Source: Frigidibacter sp. SD6-1
GTDB taxonomy: Bacteria > Pseudomonadota > Alphaproteobacteria > Rhodobacterales > Rhodobacteraceae
Length of the DNA stretch: 64,000 bases
NCBI RefSeq assembly: GCF_030143255.1
Contig: NZ_JARJNR010000002.1
Location: 310,001 to 374,000 of the forward strand
Direction of reading: 5' to 3'
A program made the translations under genes and the position numbers. Positions within the stretch are counted from its first letter, which is position 1, and every line of letters begins with the position of its first letter. The notes under the pieces are model-generated. The model was not told where the DNA came from. It saw only the letters and a program-made list of their open reading frames with translations, and ran no database searches. Positions 15,715 to 24,072 of the stretch are shown here, in pieces.

Positions 15715-17804
15715 CCGACGATCTCGACGATCTCAGGAAAGCTCTGAGGGCGGTCGCGCCCGCCCCCGACCCGGCGGCGAAGGCGGCGGCACTTGCGCGC
15801 GCCATGGAAGCGTTCGATGCGAATGCGGCGCAGGCCCGCGAAGCCGCCCGCCAAGAATCCGCCGACCAACCGCGTCCCACGTCGGACCGCCCACGAAGGG
15901 CGGGGTTCCTGACAGGAGTACGCAAGATGCTTTCGAAACTGACCTCCCGCCCGATGCTCGCCGCGACGGCCTCGGTCGCCGCAATCTGCGTGGGCGTCGT
16001 CATCACACAGCCGGGGATTTGGCAAAGGCCCGATATCGCAGACACGGGACGGAAACCCGCTGCAGAACAGGCGCCGTCCAGCCAGTCGGCGGCGGTTGCG
16101 GCAGACACACAGATCGCGCCGCCACCCGCAGATGACCGGGCGCGCCAAACCGCTGTCACCACGGCCGAAGCGCCAGCCCCCGAAGCTGATGCTCCGCTGG
16201 CTGCTCCGCCAGCGCTGATCGACCAGGTGGCGGACGAGCCAGCCGTCGTTGCAGAGGAAGAGATGTCGGGCGATGCGCAGGCCGAAGGTCTGGCGCGCAT
16301 GCCCAAGTCTGCCGAGGCCGATCCGAACGGCATGACGGCCTATTTTGAGGCCGCGCCAGCCAGCAACGCACTTTCCGACGCCGCGGCGCCCTCGCCCGAA
16401 CCCAACACCGAGACCTTCTCGAACGACACGCCGAACCCGGTAAAGATCGTGGCCGAGGAACCGGTTTCCACCTTCTCGACCGATGTCGATACTGCCTCAT
16501 GGTCGGTCGTCCGCTCCTCGGTCATGAATGGCTATCTGCCGCCCGCCGAAGCGGTCCGGATCGAGGAGATGGTGAACTATTTCCCCTATTCCTACCCCGC
16601 TCCCGAAGCCGGCGGCGCGCCCTTCCTCACCGAGGTCAGCCTGTTCCAGACCCCCTGGAACAAGGACACCCAGCTTCTGCGCATCGGCCTGCAGGGCCGT
16701 CTGCCCGCCATCGAAGAACGCCCGGCGCTGGACCTCGTGTTCCTGATCGACACGTCCGGCTCGATGGAGGATGCCAACAAGCTGCCGCTTCTGATCCAGT
16801 CCTTCAGGCTGATGCTCGGCCAGCTTCGCCCCGAGGACCGAGTGGCGATCGTCACCTATGCGGGTTCTGCCGGGCTGGTGCTGGAGCCGACGGAGGCGAA
16901 GGACCGCGCCAAGATCGAGGCGGCGCTCGGGCGGCTCGGCGCGGGCGGCTCGACCGCCGGGGCCGAGGGGCTTGAACTGGCTTACCAGACCGCAGAAAGC
17001 ATGAAGGGCGAGGGCCGGATCGGCCGCATCCTGCTGGCCACCGACGGCGATTTCAACGTGGGCGTGTCCGACCCCGAGGGGCTGGAATCCTATGTCGCCA
17101 GGAAGCGCGAGAGCGGCACCTATCTGTCCGTCCTCGGCTTCGGGCGCGGCAATCTGGATGATGCCACCATGCAGTCGCTCGCCCAGAACGGCAACGGCAC
17201 GGCCGCCTATATCGACACGCTGGCCGAGGCGCAGAAAGTGCTGGTCGATCAGTTGACCGGCGCGCTCTTTCCGATTGCCGACGATGTGAAGGTGCAGGTG
17301 GAGTTCAACCCCGCCGCCGTGGCCGAATACCGGCTGATCGGCTACGAGACCCGGGCACTCGCCCGCGAGGATTTCAACAATGACAAGGTCGATGCAGGCG
17401 AGATCGGCGCGGGGCTTCAGGTGACGGCGTTTTACGAGGTGACGCCGGTCGGCTCGCCCGCGCGGCTTTCCGATCCGCTGCGCTACGGCGCGCAGCCCGA
17501 TTTCGAAGGCGATATCGCTGAGCTGGGCTTCCTGAAGCTGCGCTACAAGGACCCGGGCGAGACCCTGTCGAAACTGATCGAACAGCCGATCCCGCCTATC
17601 CCGGGCGAGGCCGACGAAGACGCCCGCTTCGCGGCGGCGATCGCCGGGATGGGCCAGCTTCTGAGCGAGCCGAAATATCTGGGCGGCTGGGGCTGGGATG
17701 ATGCGATCGCCCTTGCCAATGGCGCGAAAGGTGCCGATCCCTATGGCTATCGGGCCGGGGCGGTGCAGATCATGCGGCTTGCGCAGTCCCTGAGAGGGAA
17801 CTGA
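15711..17804 (+). CDS. Membrane-anchored von Willebrand factor A protein (YfbK-like, DUF3520)
   Basis: A protein of 697 residues. Residues 1-75 are cytoplasmic and charged, about 79-98 form one membrane helix (PMLAATASVAAICVGVVIT), and about 100-230 are a low-complexity Ala/Pro/Asp linker. The YfbK-type N-terminal VWA segment (VDTASWSVVRSSVMNGYLPP) follows, then the VWA domain with a complete MIDAS start (LDLVFLIDTSGSM, near residue 343) and LLATDGDFNVGVSDPE. The C-terminus is DUF3520-like (DDVKVQVEFNPA, YRLIGYE.R). The overlap with the sigma gene and the topology suggest that it controls the sigma factor, but no zinc-binding anti-sigma motif is visible, so that is inference. Confidence 0.85.
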   Translation: MTDDLDDLRKALRAVAPAPDPAAKAAALARAMEAFDANAAQAREAARQESADQPRPTSDRPRRAGFLTGVRKMLSKLTSRPMLAATASVAAICVGVVITQPGIWQRPDIADTGRKPAAEQAPSSQSAAVAADTQIAPPPADDRARQTAVTTAEAPAPEADAPLAAPPALIDQVADEPAVVAEEEMSGDAQAEGLARMPKSAEADPNGMTAYFEAAPASNALSDAAAPSPEPNTETFSNDTPNPVKIVAEEPVSTFSTDVDTASWSVVRSSVMNGYLPPAEAVRIEEMVNYFPYSYPAPEAGGAPFLTEVSLFQTPWNKDTQLLRIGLQGRLPAIEERPALDLVFLIDTSGSMEDANKLPLLIQSFRLMLGQLRPEDRVAIVTYAGSAGLVLEPTEAKDRAKIEAALGRLGAGGSTAGAEGLELAYQTAESMKGEGRIGRILLATDGDFNVGVSDPEGLESYVARKRESGTYLSVLGFGRGNLDDATMQSLAQNGNGTAAYIDTLAEAQKVLVDQLTGALFPIADDVKVQVEFNPAAVAEYRLIGYETRALAREDFNNDKVDAGEIGAGLQVTAFYEVTPVGSPARLSDPLRYGAQPDFEGDIAELGFLKLRYKDPGETLSKLIEQPIPPIPGEADEDARFAAAIAGMGQLLSEPKYLGGWGWDDAIALANGAKGADPYGYRAGAVQIMRLAQSLRGN

Positions 17805-17867
17805 GGGGAACCTCGTCGTCGGCCTCCGGCCGCTCCTCGGCGAAGGGTGTGCGCGGCCCGCGCAGGC

Positions 17868-18398
17868 TCAATCCTGCACGGGCCGCTTGCCGGCCCGCCA
17901 GTCGCGCACCCGGTCGCTCAGCCCGTCGTGATCGCCCATCGGACGGGCGGGAATGTCGTCCCACCAGTCGTCGCGGTCGGCGCGCCGTTCGGGGTTCACG
18001 GCGTAATAGATGCGGTTCTCGGCCTTCGTCGCCTCGCCCACGACCAGAAGCCGGACGTCGCTGTCAGTGTTGTTGATGAACGTATGACACAGGCCGGTTC
18101 CGGCCGGAAAGCCCACCGCGTCGCCGGGCGCGAGCCGGTGCAAATGGCCATCGATCCAGGCGTCGGGCGCGCCCTCGATCACATAGACGAATTCCTCCTC
18201 GGCGCTTTCGGCATGAGGGTAGGAGCTGCGGTGCCCGGGCGGCAGGCGTTCGTGATGGATGCCGATCCGCGTCAGCCCGAAATGGCGGCCGAAAGCCGCA
18301 CCGAGGCTCATCTTCTCGTCATCGCCGGAATAGGACCAGGCTTCCGCTTCCTCGATCTGATGCCAATGGGCGATGCAGGACGGTCGATCGGTCGGCAT
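17868..18398 (-). CDS. Cupin-domain protein
   Basis: A protein of 176 residues with one cupin fold. Motif 1 is SYPHAESAEEEFVYVIEGAPDAWIDGH (H..E...E then G, read at about residues 70-95) and motif 2 is PAGTGLCHTFINNTDSDV with its His, so a metal-binding site is complete. The start at 18398 is preceded by AGGAGAGG. No substrate can be assigned; similar proteins are annotated only as cupin-domain proteins. Confidence 0.78.
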   Translation of the reverse strand: MPTDRPSCIAHWHQIEEAEAWSYSGDDEKMSLGAAFGRHFGLTRIGIHHERLPPGHRSSYPHAESAEEEFVYVIEGAPDAWIDGHLHRLAPGDAVGFPAGTGLCHTFINNTDSDVRLLVVGEATKAENRIYYAVNPERRADRDDWWDDIPARPMGDHDGLSDRVRDWRAGKRPVQD

Positions 18399-18453
18399 GA
18401 AACCTCTCCTCGGTGGACTGACCGGCAGAGTAGATCGCCTGGACGATAAAGAA

Positions 18454-18477
18454 AATGGCGCCCGCGGGGGCGCCATT
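18454..18477. terminator. GC stem-loop upstream of the cupin gene
   Basis: AATGGCGCC and GGCGCCATT form a 9-bp stem around CGCGGG in the gap between hsp20 and the cupin gene, both on the minus strand. It may end the hsp20 transcript together with the structure just upstream of it. Confidence 0.4.
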
Positions 18478-18484
18478 CCGGCAA

Positions 18485-18551
18485 GGGCCGCTCATCGGGC
18501 GCGAACCGCGCCCTCTTCGCGAAGAGAGCGGTCACGCTCGATGAGCGACCC
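18485..18551. repeat. Nested inverted repeat downstream of hsp20
   Basis: The outer 17-bp arms (GGGCCGCTCATCGGGCG and CGCTCGATGAGCGACCC) pair with two mismatches. Inside them ACCGC pairs with GCGGT and encloses a perfect 14-bp palindrome CTCTTCGCGAAGAG at 18513-18526. The TTCGCGAA core is shared with the palindromes at 10241, 10285 and 43253. Confidence 0.5.
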
Positions 18552-18564
18552 GGGGTCTCTCGGC

Positions 18565-19029
18565 TCAGGCCTCGATCGTCTCCAGCGCCTTCGCCTCGAC
18601 CGTGTCGCCCTTGGCGATCTCGATCCGGCGCGGCTTCAGCGCCTCGGGCACTTCGCGGACAAGGTCGATATGCAGCATGCCGTCGGCATGGGTCGCGCCC
18701 GAGACGCGCACATGATCGGCCAGCGCGAAGCGGCGCTCGAAAGCGCGCGTCGCGATGCCGCGATGCAGATAGGTGCGCGGGCTCTCTTCGGCAGCCTTGC
18801 GGGCGGCGACGGTCAGCGCGCCGTCCTTCACCTCGACCGACAGCTCGTCGGCGGCGAAGCCCGCGACGGCGATCGAGATGCGATAGGCATTCTCGTCGGT
18901 CTTCTCGATATTGTAGGGCGGGTAGGCGGGCTGTGCGACATCGGCACTCAGCACCCGGTCCATCAGGTCGGCGATCCGGTCGAAACCGACGGTCGCGCGG
19001 TAGAGCGGGGCAAAATCATAGCTACGCAT
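18565..19029 (-). CDS. Small heat-shock protein Hsp20 (IbpA-like)
   Basis: A protein of 154 residues with the class A alpha-crystallin layout. The N-terminus is SYDFAPLYRATVGFDRIADLMD, then YPPYNIEKTDENAYRISIAV, DELSVEVKDGALTVAARK, and ATRAFERRFALADHV, followed by a short C-terminal tail. It should act as an ATP-independent holdase that keeps unfolded proteins soluble. MRSYDF is taken as the start because AGAGG lies 6 nt before it; a second ATG two codons upstream is too close to that box. No sigma-32-type or ROSE element was evident in the 5' region. Confidence 0.93.
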   Translation of the reverse strand: MRSYDFAPLYRATVGFDRIADLMDRVLSADVAQPAYPPYNIEKTDENAYRISIAVAGFAADELSVEVKDGALTVAARKAAEESPRTYLHRGIATRAFERRFALADHVRVSGATHADGMLHIDLVREVPEALKPRRIEIAKGDTVEAKALETIEA

Positions 19030-19178
19030 GGTCATCCTCTTCAAGCGATGGTCAGGGTCCGCCCCATATGGGCGCGGACAGGTTGATCGCCGGAACCCGC
19101 ATGCGGCATCCCGGCCCCCTCCATCTGGGAAGACTTCGTCAGGCTTTCAAGGGCTTCGCAAGGCCTGCCTTCAGTTCC

Positions 19179-20003
19179 TCACGGTTTGAGGAATTTCGCC
19201 CCGTTCGCCCCGGCAGGCGCACCGATCTGCGGCAGACGGCTGAGCGTCACGCCCCCCTGCATTTCGGTCTCGGCACTGGCGAAAGCGCTGCGCAATTCGA
19301 TTAGGGGCTCGCCGATCTGGGCGCCAAGCGAGACAAACTTGCCATCCAGTTCCGCCTTGGCAGAGACGACCGAAACGATGCGCGGCACGCCGCCCTCGAC
19401 CCGGAAGATCGGCGCGCCGGACGAGCCGAAATCGACCGAGCAGGAAAAGACATTCATGCCCGGCTGCGGCCCGATCATCCGGCAGCTTTGCTGCAACGAC
19501 GGCACCTCCGAGCGGTCGAATGCATAGGACACCACCTCGACCTGCTCATCTGTCATCGGGTCGGTGCCGATGGCGAAGGGTCGGACCTGTGTAAGCCGGA
19601 TCGGCTGGTCCAGCTGCAGGATCGCCAAGTCATAGGGCACGCTGTTCACATTCTCCGGTCCGAGGAAGGCATAGGACGGATGAGCCATCGAGCGCCGCAC
19701 GCCGCGATAGGCGACGGCGCGGCCATTGCGCCAACCGGCGAGGAATTTGAATTCCCCTGCGGAAAAAGGTCTGCCGCTGTACTGATCATACAGGCAATGG
19801 GCCGCCGTCAGCACCAGATCGGGCGCGATCAGCGCCCCCGTGCAGAAGGCACGGTCGGCGATGTCGATACGGCCGACCGCCTCCCAGCCCCGGCTCTTGT
19901 CCGCGGTCGCCAGCGCCTCGAGCGCCGAATCCTTCATGTCATCGGCCACGACCGGGCCAGCCAGTGCCGACATCAGCAACAAAAGCAGTGCAAGCGCACG
20001 CAT
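19179..20003 (-). CDS. Secreted trypsin-like serine protease
   Basis: A protein of 274 residues. It begins with a signal peptide (MRALALLLLLMSALAGPVVA). The chymotrypsin fold is shown by FCTGALIAPDLVLTAAHCLY (His), SVPYDLAILQLDQPI (Asp) and FSCSVDFGSSGAPIFRV (Ser), a complete catalytic triad, although the Ser motif is GSSGAP rather than GDSGGP, as in many bacterial S1 proteases of this type. It should act in the periplasm. The ATG at 20003 follows a GGAG box and puts the signal peptide at the very N-terminus. Confidence 0.88.
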   Translation of the reverse strand: MRALALLLLLMSALAGPVVADDMKDSALEALATADKSRGWEAVGRIDIADRAFCTGALIAPDLVLTAAHCLYDQYSGRPFSAGEFKFLAGWRNGRAVAYRGVRRSMAHPSYAFLGPENVNSVPYDLAILQLDQPIRLTQVRPFAIGTDPMTDEQVEVVSYAFDRSEVPSLQQSCRMIGPQPGMNVFSCSVDFGSSGAPIFRVEGGVPRIVSVVSAKAELDGKFVSLGAQIGEPLIELRSAFASAETEMQGGVTLSRLPQIGAPAGANGAKFLKP

Positions 20004-20080
20004 CAGAGACTCCGCCAAACACCGTCGCGATACAGGACGGCTGCGGCGAGATTATGGCTCACATGGTTAAGAAGTCGCAA

Positions 20081-21385
20081 TCATGTGGCGGCGCCCGTCG
20101 CAGGCCCAAGCGCCCGCGGCCGTGGCCCGCCGGTCGCCCAGTTGATCAGCTCGATCGTATGCACCACCGGGACCGCCGTGCCGGAGCCGATCTGCATCAT
20201 GCAGCCGATATTGCCCGCCGCGATCACCTGCGGCGCCCGCGCCTCGAGCGTCTCGATCTTGCGCCGCTTCAGCTCGGCCGACAGCGCAGGCTGCAGGAGG
20301 TTGTAGGTCCCGGCCGAGCCGCAGCAGAGATGGCTGTCGGCGGGCTCGACCACCTCGAAACCCATGGCCCGCAGTAGATCCTTCGGCGCCGATTTCACCT
20401 TCTGGCCGTGCTGCAGCGAACAGGCGGCATGATAGGCGACCCGCAAGGGCTCGGGCGCCCTGCCCTCTGGCGCAAGCCTGACCAGCAGTTCACTGACATC
20501 GCAGGCAAGGCCTGCCACCGCCGCCGCATCCGCGGCAAGGTCGGAGGAGCGGAACATATGGCCGTAATCCTTCACCGTCGTGCCGCAGCCCGAGGTGTTG
20601 ATCACGATGGCGTCGAGACCCTTCGCGCGCTTCTCTGCCATCCAGGCGCGGATATTGGCGGCGGCGGCGCCGTGCGCCTCCGCCTCGCGCCCCATGTGAT
20701 GGGTCAGCGCCCCGCAGCAACCCGCGCCCTCCGCCACCACCACCTCGCAGCCGAGCCGGGTCAGCAGCCGGATCGTCGCATCGTTGATGTCGGTATTCAG
20801 CGCCTTCTGCGCGCACCCCGTCAGCAGCGCCACCCGCATACGCGGCGCGCCCTCGGGCGCGAAGCTTTGGGGATCGTCATTGCGGCTGACCGGCGGCACC
20901 TGTTTCGGCGCCATCGCCACCATCGCCCTCAGCCGCGCGTCGGGCAGAAGCCGCGCGAAGGGCCGCGCCATCTTCGCGCCCAAGAGCGCCAGGCGGAAGC
21001 GGCCGGGATGGGGAATGACTTTCGCCAGAACCCAGCGCAGCCAGCGATCACGCCAGGGGCGCCGGTAGGTCTTCTCGATATGGGCGCGGGCATGGTCGAC
21101 GAGATGCATGTAATGCACGCCCGAGGGGCAGGTCGTCATGCAGGCGAGGCACGACAGGCAGCGATCGACATGGCGGACGACCTTCTCGTCGGCCGGTCTG
21201 CCGCTTTCGAGCATCTCCTTGATCAGGTAGATGCGGCCGCGTGGGCTGTCGAGTTCATCGCCAAGGATCTGATAGGTCGGGCAGGTCGCGGTACACATGC
21301 CGCAATGGACGCAGGACCTGAGGATCTCGTTCGCCCGCGCGAGCCCCGGGTCTTTCAGCTGATCGTCCGTGAAAAAGGTCTGCAT
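20081..21385 (-). CDS. glcF: Glycolate oxidase iron-sulfur subunit
   Basis: A protein of 434 residues. Two 4Fe-4S motifs, CVHCGMCTATCPTY and CLSCLACMTTCPSG, occupy the N-terminal quarter. Two CCG-type domains follow (GAGCCGALTHHMG, and DSHLCCGSAGTY), as in GlcF and other FAD-linked oxidase partners. With GlcD and GlcE it forms the membrane-associated enzyme that oxidises glycolate (and D-lactate in some cases) to glyoxylate and passes electrons to quinone. The gene starts 3 bp after glcE. Confidence 0.95.
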   Translation of the reverse strand: MQTFFTDDQLKDPGLARANEILRSCVHCGMCTATCPTYQILGDELDSPRGRIYLIKEMLESGRPADEKVVRHVDRCLSCLACMTTCPSGVHYMHLVDHARAHIEKTYRRPWRDRWLRWVLAKVIPHPGRFRLALLGAKMARPFARLLPDARLRAMVAMAPKQVPPVSRNDDPQSFAPEGAPRMRVALLTGCAQKALNTDINDATIRLLTRLGCEVVVAEGAGCCGALTHHMGREAEAHGAAAANIRAWMAEKRAKGLDAIVINTSGCGTTVKDYGHMFRSSDLAADAAAVAGLACDVSELLVRLAPEGRAPEPLRVAYHAACSLQHGQKVKSAPKDLLRAMGFEVVEPADSHLCCGSAGTYNLLQPALSAELKRRKIETLEARAPQVIAAGNIGCMMQIGSGTAVPVVHTIELINWATGGPRPRALGPATGAAT

Positions 21386-21388
21386 CGC

Positions 21389-22495
21389 TCAACCCATCAG
21401 GCCGGGGTTCAGAAGATGCTTGGGATCGAACCTGTCGCGCAAGGCCCGCGCGAGCACCGCAACCGGCGGCGCCTCGGGCGGAAAGGTCGCGATCCGCGCC
21501 CGCGTCTCCGCCGCCGCCCGGATCAGCGTCGCGTGACCCGCGACAGGTCCAAGCCGTGCGCGCAGATCGGCCCCCGCCGCAACGCGCAGCCATATCCGCC
21601 CGCCGCCCCAGTCGAAAAGCGCATCCTCCGCCTCGGCCCGCGCCGCGATGCCCGGCGCGTCGGACGGTTTCACCGCAAGACACCAGACATCGCCCGGCAT
21701 CTGGTGAAAGGCTGCCACATCGCGGACGGCCTGCCACTCCGCGCCGCCCTCGCCGATGTGGGACCAATCGCCAAACCGCGCGAGACGCGCGCAGAGCCGC
21801 TCCGCCCGATAGGCGACCGAGGGAGCGAAACCCTCTATCCGGATCAGCGTGCGTCCCGTGCCGCGATGATGCGCCGCCCCCGTCACCTCGAAAGGCGAGC
21901 CGAGCGCGTCGGCCATCGCCGCCACCGCCACCTCGGGCGAAAGGGTCTCGCACAGAAGCGTCGCCGCCGTCTCGGGCCGGGGCAGGAGCTTGAAGGCAAC
22001 TTCGGTGATCACCCCGAGCGTCCCCCAGCTTCCGGCCATCAGCTTCACCAGATCATAGCCGGTGACATTCTTCATCACCCGCCCACCGTTCTTCACCACC
22101 GTCCCGGTCCCGTCGACGAACCGGACCCCGATCAACGCATCGCGACAGGCCCCCGCCTGCACCCTGCGCGGGCCCGAGACATTCGCGGCAACCATGCCGC
22201 CCACCGTCGGCTCGCCCGCCATCCCCAGAAGCCCGCGCCAGTCGGCCGGTTCGAAGGCCAGCCTCTGACCCTCGCCCGCCAACAGCGCCTCGACCTCGGC
22301 AAGCGGCGTTCCGGCCCGCACCACCAGCGTCAGCGCCTGCGGCTCGTAAAGCGTCACGCCGCGCAGGCCCGAGACATCCAGCACCTCGCCCGCAACCCCC
22401 CTCCCGACCGGGCGCGTTCCTCCGCCAAGGATGCGAAGCGGCGAGGTCGCTGAGGTGATCCACTCGGATAGTTCCTGCTCGGTCGTGACCTTCAC
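21389..22495 (-). CDS. glcE: Glycolate oxidase subunit GlcE (FAD-binding)
   Basis: A protein of 368 residues, a short FAD_binding_4 flavoprotein with GGGTRPVGRGV, LTLVVRAGTPLAEVEALLA, VGGMVAANVSGPRRVQAGA and VMKNVTGYDLVKLMAGSWGTLG. A GTG at 22495 is taken as the start because AAGG lies just upstream. A longer reading from the ATG at 22573 would translate the intergenic stem-loop sequence and overlap glcD. It is the middle gene of glcDEF. Confidence 0.93.
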   Translation of the reverse strand: MKVTTEQELSEWITSATSPLRILGGGTRPVGRGVAGEVLDVSGLRGVTLYEPQALTLVVRAGTPLAEVEALLAGEGQRLAFEPADWRGLLGMAGEPTVGGMVAANVSGPRRVQAGACRDALIGVRFVDGTGTVVKNGGRVMKNVTGYDLVKLMAGSWGTLGVITEVAFKLLPRPETAATLLCETLSPEVAVAAMADALGSPFEVTGAAHHRGTGRTLIRIEGFAPSVAYRAERLCARLARFGDWSHIGEGGAEWQAVRDVAAFHQMPGDVWCLAVKPSDAPGIAARAEAEDALFDWGGGRIWLRVAAGADLRARLGPVAGHATLIRAAAETRARIATFPPEAPPVAVLARALRDRFDPKHLLNPGLMG

Positions 22496-22533
22496 CCTGC
22501 CGCCTTCATCTTGGTTCAAATACCTTCGGGGGT

Positions 22534-22554
22534 CCGGGGGCAGACAGCCCCCGG
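22534..22554. terminator. Intergenic stem-loop between glcD and glcE
   Basis: CCGGGGGC and GCCCCCGG form an 8-bp stem around AGACA; read on the minus strand it is followed by CGAAGGTATTTG. The same design (GC stem, then an AT-rich tag with TATTTG) follows creatinase at 2521. This one lies inside an operon, so it may be a repeated intergenic element rather than a terminator. Confidence 0.4.
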
Positions 22555-22562
22555 CGTTCGTC

Positions 22563-23996
22563 TCAGGCGCCACGCCGGGCGGCGCTCGCTTCCAGCGGAA
22601 AGACCTTCGCCGGGTTCAAGAGCCAATCGGGATCGAAGACATCCTTCACCCGCATCTGCGCCTCCATATCTTCCTCTGTGAATTGCGCCACCATCAGGTC
22701 GCGTTTCTCGATCCCCACGCCATGCTCGCCCGACAGACAGCCGCCCACTTCGACACATAGCCTGAGGATATCGGCCCCCAGCGCCTCGCATTTCTCCAGA
22801 TCGCCCGGCTTGTTGGCGTTGAAGAGAATCAGGGGATGCATGTTGCCGTCGCCCGCATGAAAGACATTGGCCACATCGAGCCCGTACCCCCGGCTCATCT
22901 CGCCGATGCGCTTCAGCACATGCGGCAGGGCCGAGACCGGGATCGTCCCGTCGAGGCACATGTAATCGTTGATCCGCCCCATCGCCCCGAAGGCCGACTT
23001 GCGGCCAAGCCAGATGCGGGCGCTTTCCGCCTCCGACCGGCTTTCGCGCAGCTCGACCGGGTCGTGGCGCCGCGCGATTTCGCCGATGCGGGCAAGCTGG
23101 TCGTCGATCTCGGCCGGGCTGCCCTCGACCTCGATGATCAGAAGCGCCTCGCAATCGGGATAGCCTGCCTTGGCGAACTCTTCGCAGGCGCGGATGCAGG
23201 GCCGGTCCATGAATTCGATGGCGACCGGCAAGACGCCCGCGCGGATGATGTCGGCGACGCAGGCGCCTGCCACCTCGTTCGAGTTGAAGCCGATCAGCAC
23301 CGGCCGCGCGCCCTCCGGCTTGGGCAAGACTCGTAGCACCGCTTCCGTCACCACGCCCAATTGGCCTTCCGACCCGCAGATCACGCCCAAGAGGTCGAGC
23401 CCGCCCGCCTCCATCCACGGCCCTCCGATCTCCACCACCTCGCCCGCCATCGTCACCAAAGTGACGCCAAGAAGGTTGTTGGTCGTCACCCCGTATTTCA
23501 GGCAATGCGCCCCGCCGGAATTCATCGCGATATTGCCGCCGATGGCGCAGGCAAGCTGGCTGGACGGGTCCGGGGCGTAGAAGAACCCCTCGCCCTCGAC
23601 CGCACCGGTGACCGACAGGTTGGTGCGCCCCGCCTCGACCCGGATGAAGCGGTTGGCGAGATCGGTCTCCAGCACACGGTTCATCCGCCCGAGGCCAAGG
23701 ATCACCGCGTCAGAGGTTGGCAGCGCACCGCCCGACAGCGAGGTGCCCGAACCGCGCGGCACCACCGGCACGCGCTCCTCGCGGCAGATCTTCAGCGCGG
23801 TCGCCACTTCCGCAGTGGTTCCCGGCAGAAGAACCGCGAGCGGCGGGCAGCGATAGGCCGAGAGCCCGTCGCATTCATAGGCGCGGGTCTCGGCCGGATC
23901 GTCGATCACCGCCGCGCTCGGCAATACCGCGCGCAGCCGCGACACGATGGCGGCCTTGCGGGCGATCACTTCGGCATTGGGGCGCGGCAGCTGCAT
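22563..23996 (-). CDS. glcD: Glycolate oxidase subunit GlcD (FAD-linked oxidase)
   Basis: A protein of 477 residues with the FAD_binding_4 domain (VVPRGSGTSLSGGALPT, AIGGNIAMNSGGAHCLKYG, GVICGSEGQLGVVTEAVL) and the FAD_oxidase_C domain, ending in VGGCLSGEHGVGIEKR and DPDWLLNPAKVFP. This is the catalytic subunit that oxidises glycolate. The start is MQLPRP at 23996, with GGAGGG 6 nt upstream; a weaker ATG lies 24 bp further up. A GntR-type palindrome covers the promoter region immediately upstream. Confidence 0.95.
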   Translation of the reverse strand: MQLPRPNAEVIARKAAIVSRLRAVLPSAAVIDDPAETRAYECDGLSAYRCPPLAVLLPGTTAEVATALKICREERVPVVPRGSGTSLSGGALPTSDAVILGLGRMNRVLETDLANRFIRVEAGRTNLSVTGAVEGEGFFYAPDPSSQLACAIGGNIAMNSGGAHCLKYGVTTNNLLGVTLVTMAGEVVEIGGPWMEAGGLDLLGVICGSEGQLGVVTEAVLRVLPKPEGARPVLIGFNSNEVAGACVADIIRAGVLPVAIEFMDRPCIRACEEFAKAGYPDCEALLIIEVEGSPAEIDDQLARIGEIARRHDPVELRESRSEAESARIWLGRKSAFGAMGRINDYMCLDGTIPVSALPHVLKRIGEMSRGYGLDVANVFHAGDGNMHPLILFNANKPGDLEKCEALGADILRLCVEVGGCLSGEHGVGIEKRDLMVAQFTEEDMEAQMRVKDVFDPDWLLNPAKVFPLEASAARRGA

Positions 23997-24007
23997 TTTC
24001 CCTCCAT

Positions 24008-24028
24008 TTGGTAAAATCATATTACCAA
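24008..24028. promoter_or_regulatory. TTGGTA-N9-TACCAA inverted repeat upstream of glcD
   Basis: A 6-bp inverted repeat spaced by 9 bp in an AT-rich patch, 12 bp upstream of the glcD start. The half-site resembles the TTGGT/ACCAA of FadR-subfamily GntR regulators such as GlcC, PdhR and LldR, but the spacing is wider than in PdhR sites. A GlcC-like regulator is not encoded next to it; a FadR-type gene is at 59138, far away. Confidence 0.5.
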
Positions 24029-24072
24029 TTTATGCGATTGGCAAGCGAAAGCGCCGACGGCAGGATGCGCGC

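Noticed and set aside
20408-22453. A 681-codon frame on the plus strand opposite glcF and glcE
   Set aside because: Translation is Arg/Pro/His-rich and spans two overlapping real genes with clear iron-sulfur and FAD motifs.
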